Made by a program: the position numbers and the translations under genes. Of a DNA stretch of 64,000 nucleotides, positions 29,944 through 40,820 are shown piece by piece. The DNA comes from Hyposmocoma kahamanoa. Its lineage: Eukaryota; Arthropoda; Insecta; Lepidoptera; Cosmopterigidae. Below the pieces are notes generated by a model. It was not told where the DNA came from, searched no databases, and saw nothing but the letters and a program-made list of their open reading frames with translations. Position 1 is the stretch's first letter, and each line of letters opens with the position of its first letter. The stretch lies in assembly GCF_003589595.1 (NCBI RefSeq), contig NW_020653855.1, positions 1,313,489 to 1,377,488 of the forward strand, written 5' to 3'.

Positions 29944-30130
29944 TTAAGGGGTGTCAGCCAATGTGTGATTGGGCACAAACTGCAACGGGTGAACCAGCAA
30001 CCCTGCCTGCTTCACACTCGAGCACACTTGCAAGGGAGTCTTCGTCTTTTTGCCGCTCCAATGGGCACTCAGGCGGGCACTGCGTCTGACCGGGGTCACA
30101 GTGTACTTGGCCGGTTCTTGGGACTGTCGG
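29944..30130 (-). CDS. CKAP2-like exon 6 with TPVRRSAR motif and stop
   Basis: The acceptor cttttttccgaag is followed by C, then [20 protein letters not shown] and 42 more residues to LADTP and TAA. The TPVRRS(A/V)R motif ends CKAP2-family C-terminal domains, which confirms that this far exon belongs to the gene despite the 2.6-kb transposon-filled intron. Confidence 0.85.
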
Positions 30131-33100
30131 CTTCGGAAAAAAGCGGGTATTAGTATTTTTAACAAGGGTAAATATATGAGTGGAGACGATATCTATGGTT
30201 GTTAAATTAAATAGTATTTTTTTAATGGGACAGTATGGGGGCATCCGAAACCACAGATGATACATCTGATAATCCCGATGCAATTAACGATCATTTTCTA
30301 AATATCCCTGATGACAACTCTGTAAACGATGAGGTTCTTTCTTTTTATGACATACACAGGTTCGGTAGTTCTAACTTTGATTTAACTATTGTTGATGAAG
30401 ACACGATATCCAAAATTATGCTTGGGATCAATTCTAATGGTGTGAGATGTGATGAAATTACTGTTGACATGGTTCTATTAACTCTACCTCACACAATTAA
30501 AGTTATCCACAAGATTTAAAGGACTTAAGGCCAATAAGCATTTTGCCATATCTTTGTAAAATATTGGAGTAGGTGGTTAGTTTATAATTAAATGGTTACT
30601 TGGAGTGTAACAATATACTTCCTGAGTACCAATCTGGTTTTAGAAAAGGACATAGCACTAATACAGCTCTTCTTGGTGTTATAGATGAAGTACTCGTGGC
30701 TCAAGATTCTGGTAGAGGTACAGTTCTGGTTCTTCTGGACTATTCTAGGGCATTTGACTCAATCAATATCAATTTATTGCTGTCAAAAAAAAGTTACTAT
30801 GGCTTTAAGAGTACGGCCCGGGACTGGTTCCAAAGTTATATTTCTGCTCGCACTCAGCAATTTACATTGACTAGACGGTAGCTTTATGACGTCGACTTGT
30901 ACGCAAGTAAACAGAGAAGTGCCCCATGGATCTATTTTGGGTCCTCTCTTATTCATTTTATATACATCTGATATCGTGAGCTGTTTTAGGTATTGCCGGT
31001 ACCATCTTTATGCTGATGACTTACAGTTATACCTTTCTTTCTTTCCAAAGAATACCGCTGACGCCATCGCTAAGATCAATGATGACTTAAACCGTGTTAC
31101 TGCATGGTCGGGTAATAAGTCTCTTGTATTGAACCCCACTAAGTCCAAATTCATAATTATGGGTTCCAAGAAACAGATTCAAGTTACAGAATTACATTTG
31201 CCCCAATTGAAGGTTTTGGGTGGATGTATTGAGTTGGTATCGGAGGTTCAGAATTTGGGTGTCATTATGGACAGTCGACTGCGCTTTGAGCAGCATTTAG
31301 CCAAAGTAGTACAGAACTGTCTTTTTAGGTTAAAGATTATTTAAAACATTCGTAGCTTCTTAAGTCTGGACTTACGCATTCACTTATGCGAATCTCTTTA
31401 TACTCTCCAAACTTAATTACTGTATCGCTGCCCTCGGTCCGTGTCTTTAGGCAAGAACGCATAGACTACTGCAACGAGTGCAAAATACATGTGCACATTT
31501 CTGTTTTTCAATACCACCTCGAAGTCATGTGACACCTTTTTTAAATAAGTCTGACATGCTTGCGATGGGTAGGCGCGCTTTAAATTGCATCTGCCTGGAT
31601 TGTTGTTTGATGTTGTTCAGTCTCACGTACCTTATTATTTGTATGAGAAACTCACTTGGTCATCCACAGTAAACTCTTGCATTGGAGCAAGGTTGACAAG
31701 GGTGTTTTTGCATGTAACCTCCCGGCATAGTACCGCTACATTTAGAGGGAGTTTCCGATACTTAGCCACTCGTTGTTGGAACAATATTCCTCCTGCTATC
31801 CGTAACAGCGTCACAAAAAGAACTTTCAAGCAGAAGCTGCAAGGGTGTCTTTTAAATATGCAAAAATTGGAAATGTGAGTGGAATGAAATTAAATTGGAT
31901 TGAGTTAAATTGAATTGGAATGAATTGAATTGGTTAGAACTTGAATTGAATTAAAATGGTTTTGTTTTGGGTTTTCACGAGTGGCGTTCCTGTCCCTATA
32001 GGGTCCTGGCAGAATACCAGTATCGAAGCCGCGTCATATATTCTGAGTCAGCGCCTTTTCATTGCCATAACTTCCAAGGGAGATATTAGTAGAATATATT
32101 AATGTATTACGTCTAAGTTAATGTCTGTATCATGTGTCTATGTATGTATTTGTCATGGTGGTGAATAAACATTTTATCTATCTTTCTTTGTACAAGGAAA
32201 TTATCTTAGGAACCATCAAGTCTTTTTTAGTGGAAACAATTTAGGCATAGTAAATGTTTTGGTCAAGCGTGAGTTTTATTAAATTTGACCAACTTCTGCT
32301 GGTCAATTTTTTTCTTCTGATACAATAACAAACTGAGCATTAAAAAAATACTCAATTTTATTCATTTTGTATGAAGACATATTTTTATGAAATTTGACCA
32401 CTTTTTTCGTCCAATACAATGAAATGAACTACCTTATGAAACAGAGTCGATCAGCACTAAAAAAAAATGTTGGTCAATTGTATTCATTTTTACGGATTTC
32501 ACTTGAACAAAAAATTTACTATGCCAAAATTGATTTCACAAAAAAAAAGACTTAATGGGTCATAAGTCAATTTCCTTGTATCTTCTACGGTTTCGGATTT
32601 CCCCATACTGTCCCATTTAATAAAAAAAACACTATAATTTCAAAACATTACATAGGCTCAGAATATCATAATTTTGGGCCAAAAAGCATAATGAATTGTC
32701 TTGTTTAATTATATTTTGTATCTACCCGAACGAAAAGAAATACTCACAGTTTAGCCTGCTGCACAGCAAATCGAATAAGCGTGCTTTTGAACACGTTTTT
32801 TATATCCAGCATTTTCGGGTCTGGTTGCCTGCGGCTGTTGCCCGAGTTGGGGCTTATTTTCAGCTGCATGAACTTATCCAGCAGTTGGTCCAGATTGGCC
32901 TCTACCACAGAACGCTGAAGGTGATTTAATTTTATGTTAAATATCGTTTATCAGTTTCTTTACAGGCAAAAAGTTAAAAAGGAAGAGGTTCTCAACGAAT
33001 TGCGAACTTCCTCCTTTTTTGTTGTTGTACTGTTTACAACTGTTACTTGGTAAACTGTGGCACTGTACTGCTACCTAAAAATATATAATCCTCTAAGGTT

Positions 33101-36100
33101 GTTACTATTTTACAAACATCGAGTATATAACCAAAATAGAAACGAAATGTTATTTCGTTTAATTTTATTTGTTTGAAAACTATTTTGCCAAATTATTACG
33201 GTGACAACTGCGCTCTGATTGACCAGCCCGAATTCGAAACAATTGACGGGTGTCGTCAATTGTTTCACTTCAAAACGGCCAGTTTAACTTGAGCTTTACT
33301 ATAATGGACGAAAATTGAAAAACGACATAATTTGATATTTAATTACCAAGTAATGTGATTCCGTTTGTTTTGTAATTAGATGTTTTGCTGTTTTTTTCCA
33401 CACTACCGAAAGGAACAGCCCCCCATAGTTAGAGATATTAACTTTATTACAATAAATACAGAATATTTTTGGAATATACGTATACACAGGTCAGTTGTTG
33501 GCGCTGTACTATTTCAGCTTTCTAATTTGTTATTTCAGCGCAAACGAGAGTTGATATTTAAAAGTTATATCAGTACCATTCGACTGATGAGTTGCCAAGG
33601 ATGGATGGCCCTTATTTCGTCTCTATTTCTGGTTATATACTCGATGTTTACAAATAACCTTCACAGTTGCTTGAAAATGAGGGGAGGGTTATTTGTAAAC
33701 ATCGAGTATTAAGTGGAATATTTATTACTTACCTCAGTTCCTTTAGCAATGGCTTCCTCCCAACACTCAACAGAGGAGGCTAGATCCCCTCTCCTCTCTT
33801 CGAGAGCCGCGCGGCACTCCCAGTAAGCTGCGTGGTCCGTCGCAGATGGGAACCGCTGTCGGATCGCACGCAGCCAACGGGCACATTGCTCCCAATCGAA
33901 TCCCTGGGAGTTTTCAAAGGCTTATATTCTACACGTCTTATCATTTAAGTTTGTTTTGTTAAAATATTTGCTATAACATCTGCAGGTGACAGGTAAAGGA
34001 CATTAACGAGCGTTTGCCAACTACGTCCGACTCAAACCAGGGGGTCTACTCTCGATCTCCGTCCGACATCCGTCCGAAACAATTACTGCCAAATAAGCAA
34101 TATATAGGGCATAAAAATGGAAGTAAAATAATTTGCTACTTTGTGAAACCGGTGAAGGTGAAATCATAGAATTATTTTCATGATGTCAATTTTACCATCC
34201 ACCCTCCCAGTGTGTGTGTTCACCGGCGACCGCGCACACATACAAGCCGTGCTATTACTTTGTACAGAGTTAACATGCTTCTCTTATTTTACTATGATTT
34301 AATCTTCCCTGAGTTCGCGGAGTAGCACTTGCAATTTGTTACTACTTATGTACTACCATTTTTATTAACATGGATAACGCTTGAATCTATTAACCATTAA
34401 AAATACTTTTACTCTTAAACACAAAAGAAGTTAATTTTAAATTCCATACCTCTTCCTTAACATCACAACTTGAAATAATCTGCAAAAGTTGAAACATTCT
34501 CAAAGGTATGCAAGTAAATATTTCAAAATGCAAGTTAATCAGAATCTTACCTCTCTAAGCAACTCGGTCAGATCACCCAGCGCTCCTAAAAGCAGGTCAT
34601 CGACATGATGAACAGCTTCCGTAGAAGTCAAGGTGGTGTCACGTGTGTCGTTAAAGTCTACACTATCTGAGATACTAGCACATCTCCAGTTGTTATCGAA
34701 AACTTGCTTATCATTGGGTAAATCATTGCATTGACTCTGAAATTTAATTATTAATTATTGTTATGCATTCAGATGCTTTTTGTTAAGCCTTGATGCAAAT
34801 CATCGAATACATAACCAGAAATAGAGCCGAACTGTCATTTAATTTGTTTGAAAACTATTCTGCCAAATAATTACAACTGCGGTCCGATTGGCCAGCCCGA
34901 ATTCGAATCGACCAGTTTAACTTGAGCTTTGTTATAATGGACGAAAATTGAAAAATTACAAATTTAATTACCGATTTAACGCGATTCCGTTTGTTTAGTA
35001 ATTAGATGTTTTGCTATTTTTCCCACACCACCGAATGGAACAGCCCCCATTGTTAGAGATATTATCTTTATTACAATAAATACAGAATATTTTTGGAATA
35101 TACGGAGACGTACACACAGGTCAGTTGTTGGCGCCCTGTACCGTTTCAGTTTTCTAATTTGTGATTTCAGTGCAAACGAGAGTTGATATTTAAAAGTGAT
35201 ATAAGGCTCATTTACCCAACGAGTTGCCAGGGATGGATGGCTCTTTTTCGTCTCTGTTTCTGGTTGTATACTCATGACGCAAATACAGGAGAGGTGTAAA
35301 ACGCTTATCGATGCCTTACTCAAACTCGTATCTTATAAAGAGTGATTATACAGGAGATGACAAAGCTTTCTATTTATTTTGATTTTCTTATCAAGGGTGT
35401 TAATTTGGATCTATTACTTTAAGAATAGGTGTGTGTGAATATGAAGGAAATGTGATGTGAAATCATCCTGCAAAATTTGTATATACAATCTATTTTTTGC
35501 ATTTCAATAACTTTGTGCTTTAAGATACGATTTTGAGGAAGTAAGGCGACGTTATTAGACTGCGATTCCACCTGAGATGTGCAAGGTAGCTAGGCGGTGT
35601 GCGAGTAAAATATCCACCCATAGGATTTTCTTCATTTTTATACCCTTGCTGAGCGCAGGTCCGGTGGAAAAGTGTCTGTACGTACAATAAAGCGAGAGAC
35701 GCGAGCGAATAATGAGTGCGAGATAGAAGTTGCCTCCGCTCACTCCACCACTGATCCGCCACTCATCCTCGCACTGCTCACTTACACACCGTTTCGCTAC
35801 GCATCCCAACACCGCCTAACTACCTCGCACAGCTTTTGTGGAAACCATCATATCGTTTCCCAGCGCCGCTATATATCCTCGCAAATCTCTGGTGGAACCG
35901 CCGCCTAACACTAATCTATTTCAAGGGACACTAAGTCTTACTTAAGAAGAGTAGGAGGTACACTCTTTCCAACAAGAAAATAATCACCAAAAGCAGTTCA
36001 CAAATGCCGGAGTCATCCCAGGACTATATTACTAACATCATAAACAACAACTTTTGTTCCAAGACTGTTAGTAATTCGTCACATTTTACTTTCATATAAA

Positions 36101-39100
36101 AATAAATATATTATTTAAATAGTTCTCTCCATTGACTTACAAATAAATGGACGACGGGTCTAATACAAAAACCACGAAAAAAATGTCCCAAGTCAACCTA
36201 TTCGAAATTTAAATTGTACTGTCATCGCAGTATCGCGCTGTCAGTAGAACAAATGAAGACTAAAGCGGAGTTTGGCGCTCCGTATACGATTTTAGCGCCT
36301 TACAAGTGCGGACACTTTTTAGCGCGGACCCGACGTCCATATAATTGTAAGTCAATGGTTCTCTCGGTCAACGGTAATAACTCTGTGCAGGACGGGGGTG
36401 CGAAACGATGCGGAGGACGTTTACACGTTTTGAATTTACCTTACAAAAAAATGTCAGATAGTGCAACAAAAACTTGAAAGTTTATTTTTGGTAAATTTAT
36501 TATGCCAGGCTTGGGGTTCCTCTGATGGACCGAATCCCTAACGAGCTCATACGTCAGAGAACTAAAGTGACCTACATAGCTCGCAAAATCAGTAAGCTTT
36601 AAGTGGCAGTGGGTCGGGCATATCTGCAGGACGGTTGATCGCCGATGGAGCAGACTTGTTCTGGAATGGCGACCACGTCAAGGAAAACGTAGTGTGGGCA
36701 GGGCGTTTCACGGCAAGATGGACGGACGACCTGAGCAAGGTGGCCGGCAGTGGCTGGATGCGGGCGGCATAAGGAGGTTTATGTCCAGCAGTGGATGGGT
36801 GTAAGCTGATGATGATGAAATTTATTGTTTTGTAAAAGGTCATGGAATAAAAGTTGTTGTTTATGACTTTAGTAATATAGTCCTGCGAGATTTTTAGCGT
36901 TTTATGATCATGTAGACTTAATGAATAAAATATCTTAACAGGGCATTAGAAAGGAGAAAACAGAGAATGTAGATTCTGCCACGAGGCGGATGTAACTCCT
37001 GTGCATTTCCTCACTCACTGCTGCCCTCTAAAGGGCGTACGAAGTTCAATACTGGGTAGGCACAGGCCACACCCAGAAGACATATAAACTGTAGGAGCCA
37101 GGAAAGTCCTTCAGTTCTTTAATGCTGTTAGCCTTGGCTCTGAACAATTAGTGGTGATCACAATAGATCAGCCAATGGTCGCAGTGACGAGTGACGCCAC
37201 CCTAATAATAATAATGAATAAACAAAATTTATTACTTTACCTGTTCATTCATAATATCTGTAAAAGACTCATTATCACTGTCCGATTCTAATGGAACATT
37301 TTCTTTATCTTCATCCTCTTCAATGAAATCCGGGTCAAACTTTTCTTGCTCAAGATTCAAAGGTTTCATTTGTTGCTGAGCCATATGATGTATACCGAAA
37401 CATTGCAAATGATGGTATGAGTCTAGAGATTTTCCACGTTTCTGTAACCAACTTTGGAGTCTCTTTTGTAGCTCTTCTGGTTTTGGCGTATTGAAGTTAA
37501 ACGATGTTGCAAATTTAACCTTCTTACGTTCACTTTTAATCGCTGACACAATTTTATCTTCTTTGACAGAAGCGTCTTCATTGATTTCTTGTAAATGAGC
37601 TTTATCGAGCTTCTCCCCTATAGATGACCATTTGTGGATGCAATTTTTCAATTCAGCAGAACTAATACGCTTGAAATGTACAGCTGATATTGACCGTCTA
37701 ACAGGTGGCTCAACTTTCTTGGGTTCAAACAATGTGTGACGCTTGTTCAGAATCAAACTAGAGGTCCTTATTACCTTCTTAAGGTAATTTGGATCGGTTT
37801 TAAGCTTATCTGTGTCTGAAATCTGTGGTTTTTGAGTTATTTTCGGTTGGTACAGTCGTTCAAATACAGATTGACGATTTGGGTTTACTTTAGATGTGCT
37901 CTGTACGACCGGTAGCATGCTCTTACGGGTATTTGAAAAGCTTTTGCGTGTGTCAGCTTTCGGTGGTTGTGATACTGTCATTTTAGGTGGCATCATACTT
38001 TTTCTCAGTGTAACATTTGTGTGATTCTGTGTTTTATTATCACCTTGACCATTTGTCACTTTACTGTCAACTTTATTATTCTGTTTTACATGTTTCGTTG
38101 TTCTGTCTGCAGTAGAAGACGTTGATGCAACAGATTTTTCATGATTGCTGCACATTTTTGCTATATTTGCTATGTTGGCGGCAATTTTATTGGTCTTGGG
38201 TGCTTCAGCTTTTTTTAAAACAGGTTTATCAATTTTCTGAACAATTTTTGAATCATTTTTTACATGTGTGGTTATACTTTTGGGTCTAGAAAGTTCTTTG
38301 ATACGATCTGATTCATGTTTTCTTTCATTAGCAGTAGGAGCTGTGATAGGTTTTTTGGTTGTTCCATTGACATAAAAATTGTTTTTAACATGTACTCTGT
38401 TTTTTACCAAGCTGGTTTTCTTTATTTCAGTCGTGATTCGATTTGCAACAGATGTAGAATTTAGGAACGATGTGGATGGTTCATTTTTAGTATACTTTTT
38501 TAGATTTAGCTCTCTTAACTGTAAAAATAAAAGAAAAATTCTGTTCTCAAATTGCCTGGAAGACATTGCTACTCAATAATAAGGCCGCTTGTTGTAAATA
38601 AGGCAGCACTCAAGCTACACAGTGACGGATCCTGTTCAGTTGCACAAGAGCTTGAAGCTGCTGGACTATACATTATACTTACTCTGTGATACATTATTGT
38701 TTTGTGTTGTAATTGTAATTTTTATTGTGCAATAAAGAATAAATGAATGAAATACATTCAATAAATGGAATTTACCATATTGAAATGTCAAAGTATGTCA
38801 TGTCCTATTTAAATTATATGTATGTATTATTTTTTCACATATACAATTTAAAAAATTCGAGTGAATTTCACTTATGCCCTCGTCATATTATAACTGCATA
38901 TAATATTATTATATGCAGTTATAATTTTTTTTTCTAAGTTAAAAAAGAGTAATAAGCTATTTTTAAAAATGGCTGATTAAAATACCTACAATGTAAGTTC
39001 TGCATAGAACATGTGGTTATGTATTTATAACATAAATAAACTACTTCACATCAAATGAATATTTTAATTATTCTTTTTATCAGACAAAACTTAAAAAAAT

Positions 39101-40782
39101 AATATATATGTACTTAAATATATGTGCTTAAGTATAATAAAAAAATTTAAGCACATTTATCTACAAATGTAGACTTTGCTACTTGTGCCTTTTTCTTCCA
39201 AAGGCAGAATTGTAGTTAGTGAGCTGATGAGCATGAAATAATTTAATATCGCACACCTCCTAGCCCCGCACTACGGAAAACCCTGTATTGCGACATTGAC
39301 ACACACACAAATTACACCAAAATTCACAAGAGAAATATATGTAGGTAAAATTTAGAATCAAACCTGGGTACTCTGCATGGCAGTTTAGCATGGTAACCGT
39401 TCGGCCATGGAGACAGTAGGTAATAATTATAAAACAGTACATTTAAAAGTTCTAATTAGTTTGTTTTAGAAAACAAAGCTTGTATACAAATAGACATGTA
39501 CATTTAAGCATACAAACATATGGAAGGTACCACAGAATAATTAATACTGTAGAAGTGGTGAGTTAGCATCCGTTGAGTGCCAGCTATAGGTCTCGTAAGA
39601 TTTTCCACTTCCACCATTTTTGCTTTGTATGGTATGGTTGTGTCGTCTTTTTGTCCAAATTCTTTAGATTCGTAGAAAAATGTCTTATTGTGCTGTTTTG
39701 GAGTGCATAGTGTAAAATTAGCCACACCAAAAATATTACTCATGGTGGTATTTCATATCATAGTAGTCTTATTTTAATCAATTTTCTGTTTATTGAAACA
39801 TTTTTTTTGTTACAAGAAATGAAAGTAAAGCTTATACCCCATTTATACTTTTGCAATATGGTCGCTTCTTTTTTGGAGAACTAAATTAATAACTCCAATT
39901 AATTGTCATTCACCAATTAACCGCTAGATGGTACCACATTGGCACACCCTACACACAATTTCCGACAGAGAACACAGGCGGAGACTGTAAAACAGCACTA
40001 TGCTGAGGCTTTATCCTTTTCATCACTCATAGCCATTGACTTACAAATAAATCGACAACGGGTCTAATACGAAAACCACGAAAAAAATGTCCCAAGTCAA
40101 CCTATTTAAACGTAGTGACATGTAAAGGAATATGAAAAAGCTAAAACGTTAGATTTAAATTGTAATGTCATCGCAGTACTGTCTAATTTTGCTTGCCTCT
40201 GTATACGATTTTAACGCCCTATAAGTTCGGACACTTTTTAGCGCGGACCCGACGTCCATATAATTGTAAGTCAATGCTCATAGCTCATAATTTATTTGTA
40301 CATAATATCGTGTGATGTTTTATATATGTGTGGGTGTGTTTGATGAACAAAGTCCTATTTAATTTAATTGAATGAAATTTCAATATAATATCAAAATTTT
40401 GTAACTCATAATAATAGGTGTTGATCTTTCAACAATATGCCAACAGGGTAAAGTTTAAATTATACTAACAATCCAGAATTTCTTATTTCTTTTTAAATTT
40501 GAAACTATGACCAATCAGTATCAAGATTTTGTAGTATTTCAAATTAGGTGTGGTCACAATGGTATTTAGACTTTGAATGAACAAGTTCCAATGTGACATT
40601 TACTAATGCATTGTTGACTTCAGTCATACTAGAATTGTTCCGTAGATAAAAGTATATGCTGGAAATATCATGAATGGTACTCGGTTAGATATAATACAAA
40701 ATTTTACCTTATCAAGCCGTGCTTTCTCCCTAGCAACACGTTCTTCTCTCAGCCTGTTCAACCGTTCTTGTATCGACTCCAT
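29944..40782 (-). CDS. CKAP2/CKAP2L-like mitotic spindle protein, complete, 6 exons, 687 aa
   Basis: The CDS is the complement of 40708-40782, 37241-38518, 34551-34736, 33733-33903, 32748-32914 and 29944-30130. All introns are GT-AG. Phases are 0,0,0,0 and then a split Leu codon. Residues 1-25 form a charged helix ([20 protein letters not shown]). Residues 26-451 are basic, Ser/Thr/Lys-rich and likely disordered. The last 190 residues resemble the CKAP2 C-terminal domain: [73 protein letters not shown] and near the end [14 protein letters not shown]. Vertebrate CKAP2 proteins bind and stabilise spindle microtubules. The same role here is inference. Assignment rests on motif order, with no search run. 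Confidence 0.85.
30198..32650. mobile_element. palindromic inverted-repeat element split by a LINE
   Basis: The left end 'ttaatgggacagtatggggg' (near 30222) is inverted at 32588-32625. Inner arm words continue: atccgaaacc on the left and its complement on the right, then 'tacaaggaaatta' at 32191, mirrored at 32565-32580, and 'ggcatagtaaat' at 32245, mirrored at 32510-32524. With the LINE removed, the two arms of about 230 bases line up. It lies wholly in CKAP2-like intron 5. Confidence 0.8.
30265..32190 (+). pseudogene. 5'-truncated LINE (CR1/L2-like group) in CKAP2-like intron 5
   Basis: The translation begins in the linker ([18 protein letters not shown]). It then gives the RT blocks [67 protein letters not shown] and a C-terminal [16 protein letters not shown]. 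The polymerase motif YADD is present. At least two frameshifts and stops break the frame. The 3' end 'gaataaacattttatctatc' is followed by a tacttt-rich tail. The flanking taca (30261-30264 and 32191-32194) is the probable target duplication. It is transcribed opposite to the host gene. Confidence 0.85.
32748..32914 (-). CDS. CKAP2-like exon 5
   Basis: It encodes [20 protein letters not shown] to [20 protein letters not shown] and AK, then two bases CT. GTGAGT follows directly. Reading through would give Leu and an immediate stop, so a truncated form without exon 6 is possible. The CT joins C of exon 6 to make Leu. Confidence 0.85.
33117..33646. mobile_element. MITE family J, full-length reference copy (530 bp)
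   Basis: The ends catcgagtatataacc and ggttatatactcgatg are inverted over about 31 bases. The perfect 8-bp duplication TTTACAAA is at 33109-33116 and 33647-33654. An inner palindrome 'caattgacgggtgtcgtcaa' lies near 33240. It has no transposase and lies in CKAP2-like intron 4. Confidence 0.9.
33733..33903 (-). CDS. CKAP2-like exon 4
   Basis: 57 codons: [20 protein letters not shown], then [20 protein letters not shown] and [13 protein letters not shown]. 'YW.C.A.LEE..G....V..W.EAI..G' is the hallmark helical pair of the CKAP2 C-terminal domain. Phase 0 at both ends, donor GTAAGT. Confidence 0.9.
34551..34736 (-). CDS. CKAP2-like exon 3
   Basis: 62 codons: [19 protein letters not shown] to [18 protein letters not shown]. 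The acceptor aatttcag and donor GTAAGA fit phase 0 on both sides. The last 20 residues start the CKAP2 C-terminal homology. Confidence 0.85.
34801..35276. mobile_element. MITE family J copy in CKAP2-like intron 2
   Basis: The ends catcgaatacataaccagaa and 'tctggttgtatactcatg' are inverted. The flanks atgcaaat / acgcaaat (7 of 8) are the target duplication. Confidence 0.85.
35315..35555 (+). repeat. dispersed repeat pair, copy 2 (partner 16259-16485)
   Basis: Same blocks and orientation as the partner. It ends at 'aaggcgacgttatta', where another inverted-repeat element begins. Confidence 0.6.
35561..35903. mobile_element. MITE with 'gttccacc.gagat' inverted ends
   Basis: Left 'gcgattccacctgagatgtg' and right 'gcaaatctctggtggaacc' are inverted. 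GC-rich core words 'ctcactccaccactgatccg' follow. No target duplication could be fixed. Confidence 0.65.
36130..36357. mobile_element. MITE family P1, copy 3 (228 bp, short form)
   Basis: CATTGACTTACAA inverted ends. The perfect 8-bp duplication GTTCTCTC is at 36122-36129 and 36358-36365. It lacks the internal block found in copies 1 and 2. Confidence 0.95.
36505..36822 (+). pseudogene. LINE 3' fragment (RTE-like)
   Basis: Translation gives [44 protein letters not shown], then in shifted frame [17 protein letters not shown], ending with tgatgatgatgaa. These are C-terminal blocks common in RTE-type elements. Frameshifted and dead. Confidence 0.75.
36955..37195 (+). pseudogene. LINE C-terminal Cys-His fragment
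   Basis: Translation gives [20 protein letters not shown], then ILGRHRP. The CxxC..TP.H.L..C motif is typical of the C-terminal end of R1/I/Jockey-type polymerases, from a different element than the one before it. It ends 45 bases from the CKAP2-like exon 2 border, in the opposite orientation. Confidence 0.65.
37241..38518 (-). CDS. CKAP2-like exon 2, central basic region
   Basis: 426 codons without a stop, from [15 protein letters not shown] to FTDIMNEQ. The acceptor tttttacag lies at 38519 and the donor cag/GTAAAG at 37240. It is rich in Lys, Ser, Thr and Asn, with repeated RKS motifs ([25 protein letters not shown]) that suit Aurora/CDK-type phosphorylation. There is an acidic cluster near its end ([10 protein letters not shown]), where KEN is a possible APC/C degron. 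The open frame runs upstream into intron 1, but the phase of exon 1 fits the acceptor. Confidence 0.9.
38590..38750 (+). repeat. LINE 3' tail fragment
   Basis: 'gcacaagagcttgaagctgc', then 'gtgcaataaagaataaatga' with gaatgaat repeats. It resembles a non-LTR 3' UTR with a short tandem tail. It starts just outside the CKAP2-like exon 2 acceptor. Confidence 0.5.
38887..38925. repeat. perfect 19-bp inverted repeat with one-base spacer
   Basis: attataactgcatataata, T, then the exact complement. It lies in CKAP2-like intron 1 and is strongly AT-rich. Confidence 0.95.
39290..39425 (-). repeat. tRNA-headed SINE (Leu-like head)
   Basis: On the minus strand, 'atggccgaacggttaccatg' is followed by 'caggtttgattctaaa', then 'atttctcttgtgaattttgg'. 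The first two resemble A and B boxes. It is a SINE head, since no closed acceptor stem was seen. Confidence 0.6.
39504..39743 (-). CDS. small ORF of unknown status in CKAP2-like intron 1 (79 aa)
   Basis: ATG with a favourable ACCACC context opens 79 codons: [60 protein letters not shown], then a tail. The composition looks protein-like (few Leu/Phe/Ile runs, mixed charge). No known domain, signal peptide or membrane segment was recognised. A branch-point-like ctaac and a pyrimidine-rich tract ending ctacag lie inside its 3' part, so it could instead be an intron end, a short nested gene, or chance. Confidence 0.3.
   Translation of the reverse strand: MSNIFGVANFTLCTPKQHNKTFFYESKEFGQKDDTTIPYKAKMVEVENLTRPIAGTQRMLTHHFYSINYSVVPSICLYA
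40034..40276. mobile_element. MITE family P1, copy 4 (243 bp)
   Basis: CATTGACTTACAA inverted ends. The perfect 8-bp duplication CTCATAGC is at 40026-40033 and 40277-40284. It carries the long-form left part but has a deletion after 'cttgc' in the right half. It lies in CKAP2-like intron 1. Confidence 0.95.
40708..40782 (-). CDS. CKAP2-like exon 1
   Basis: It encodes [20 protein letters not shown], then ARLDK, with the donor GTAAAAT. ATG at 40782 follows gataaaaa. The short charged helix is typical of the N-terminus of CKAP2-like proteins. A TCAGT initiator-like site lies 34-38 bases upstream. Confidence 0.85.
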
Positions 40783-40815
40783 TTTTTATCTTAATTTGTA
40801 CAATTTTCTTATAGG

Positions 40816-40820
40816 ACTGA
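40816..40820 (-). promoter_or_regulatory. possible initiator (TCAGT) of the CKAP2-like gene
   Basis: On the minus strand, TTTTTCAGTCC lies 34 bases before the ATG. TCAGT matches the arthropod initiator. The same bases could be a splice acceptor of a 5' UTR intron, so this is a weak call. Confidence 0.3.

Noticed and set aside
30235..30519. 94-codon ORF starting MGASETTDD
   Set aside because: Its start codon lies in the inverted-repeat element and the rest is LINE linker; a chimeric frame made by the insertion.
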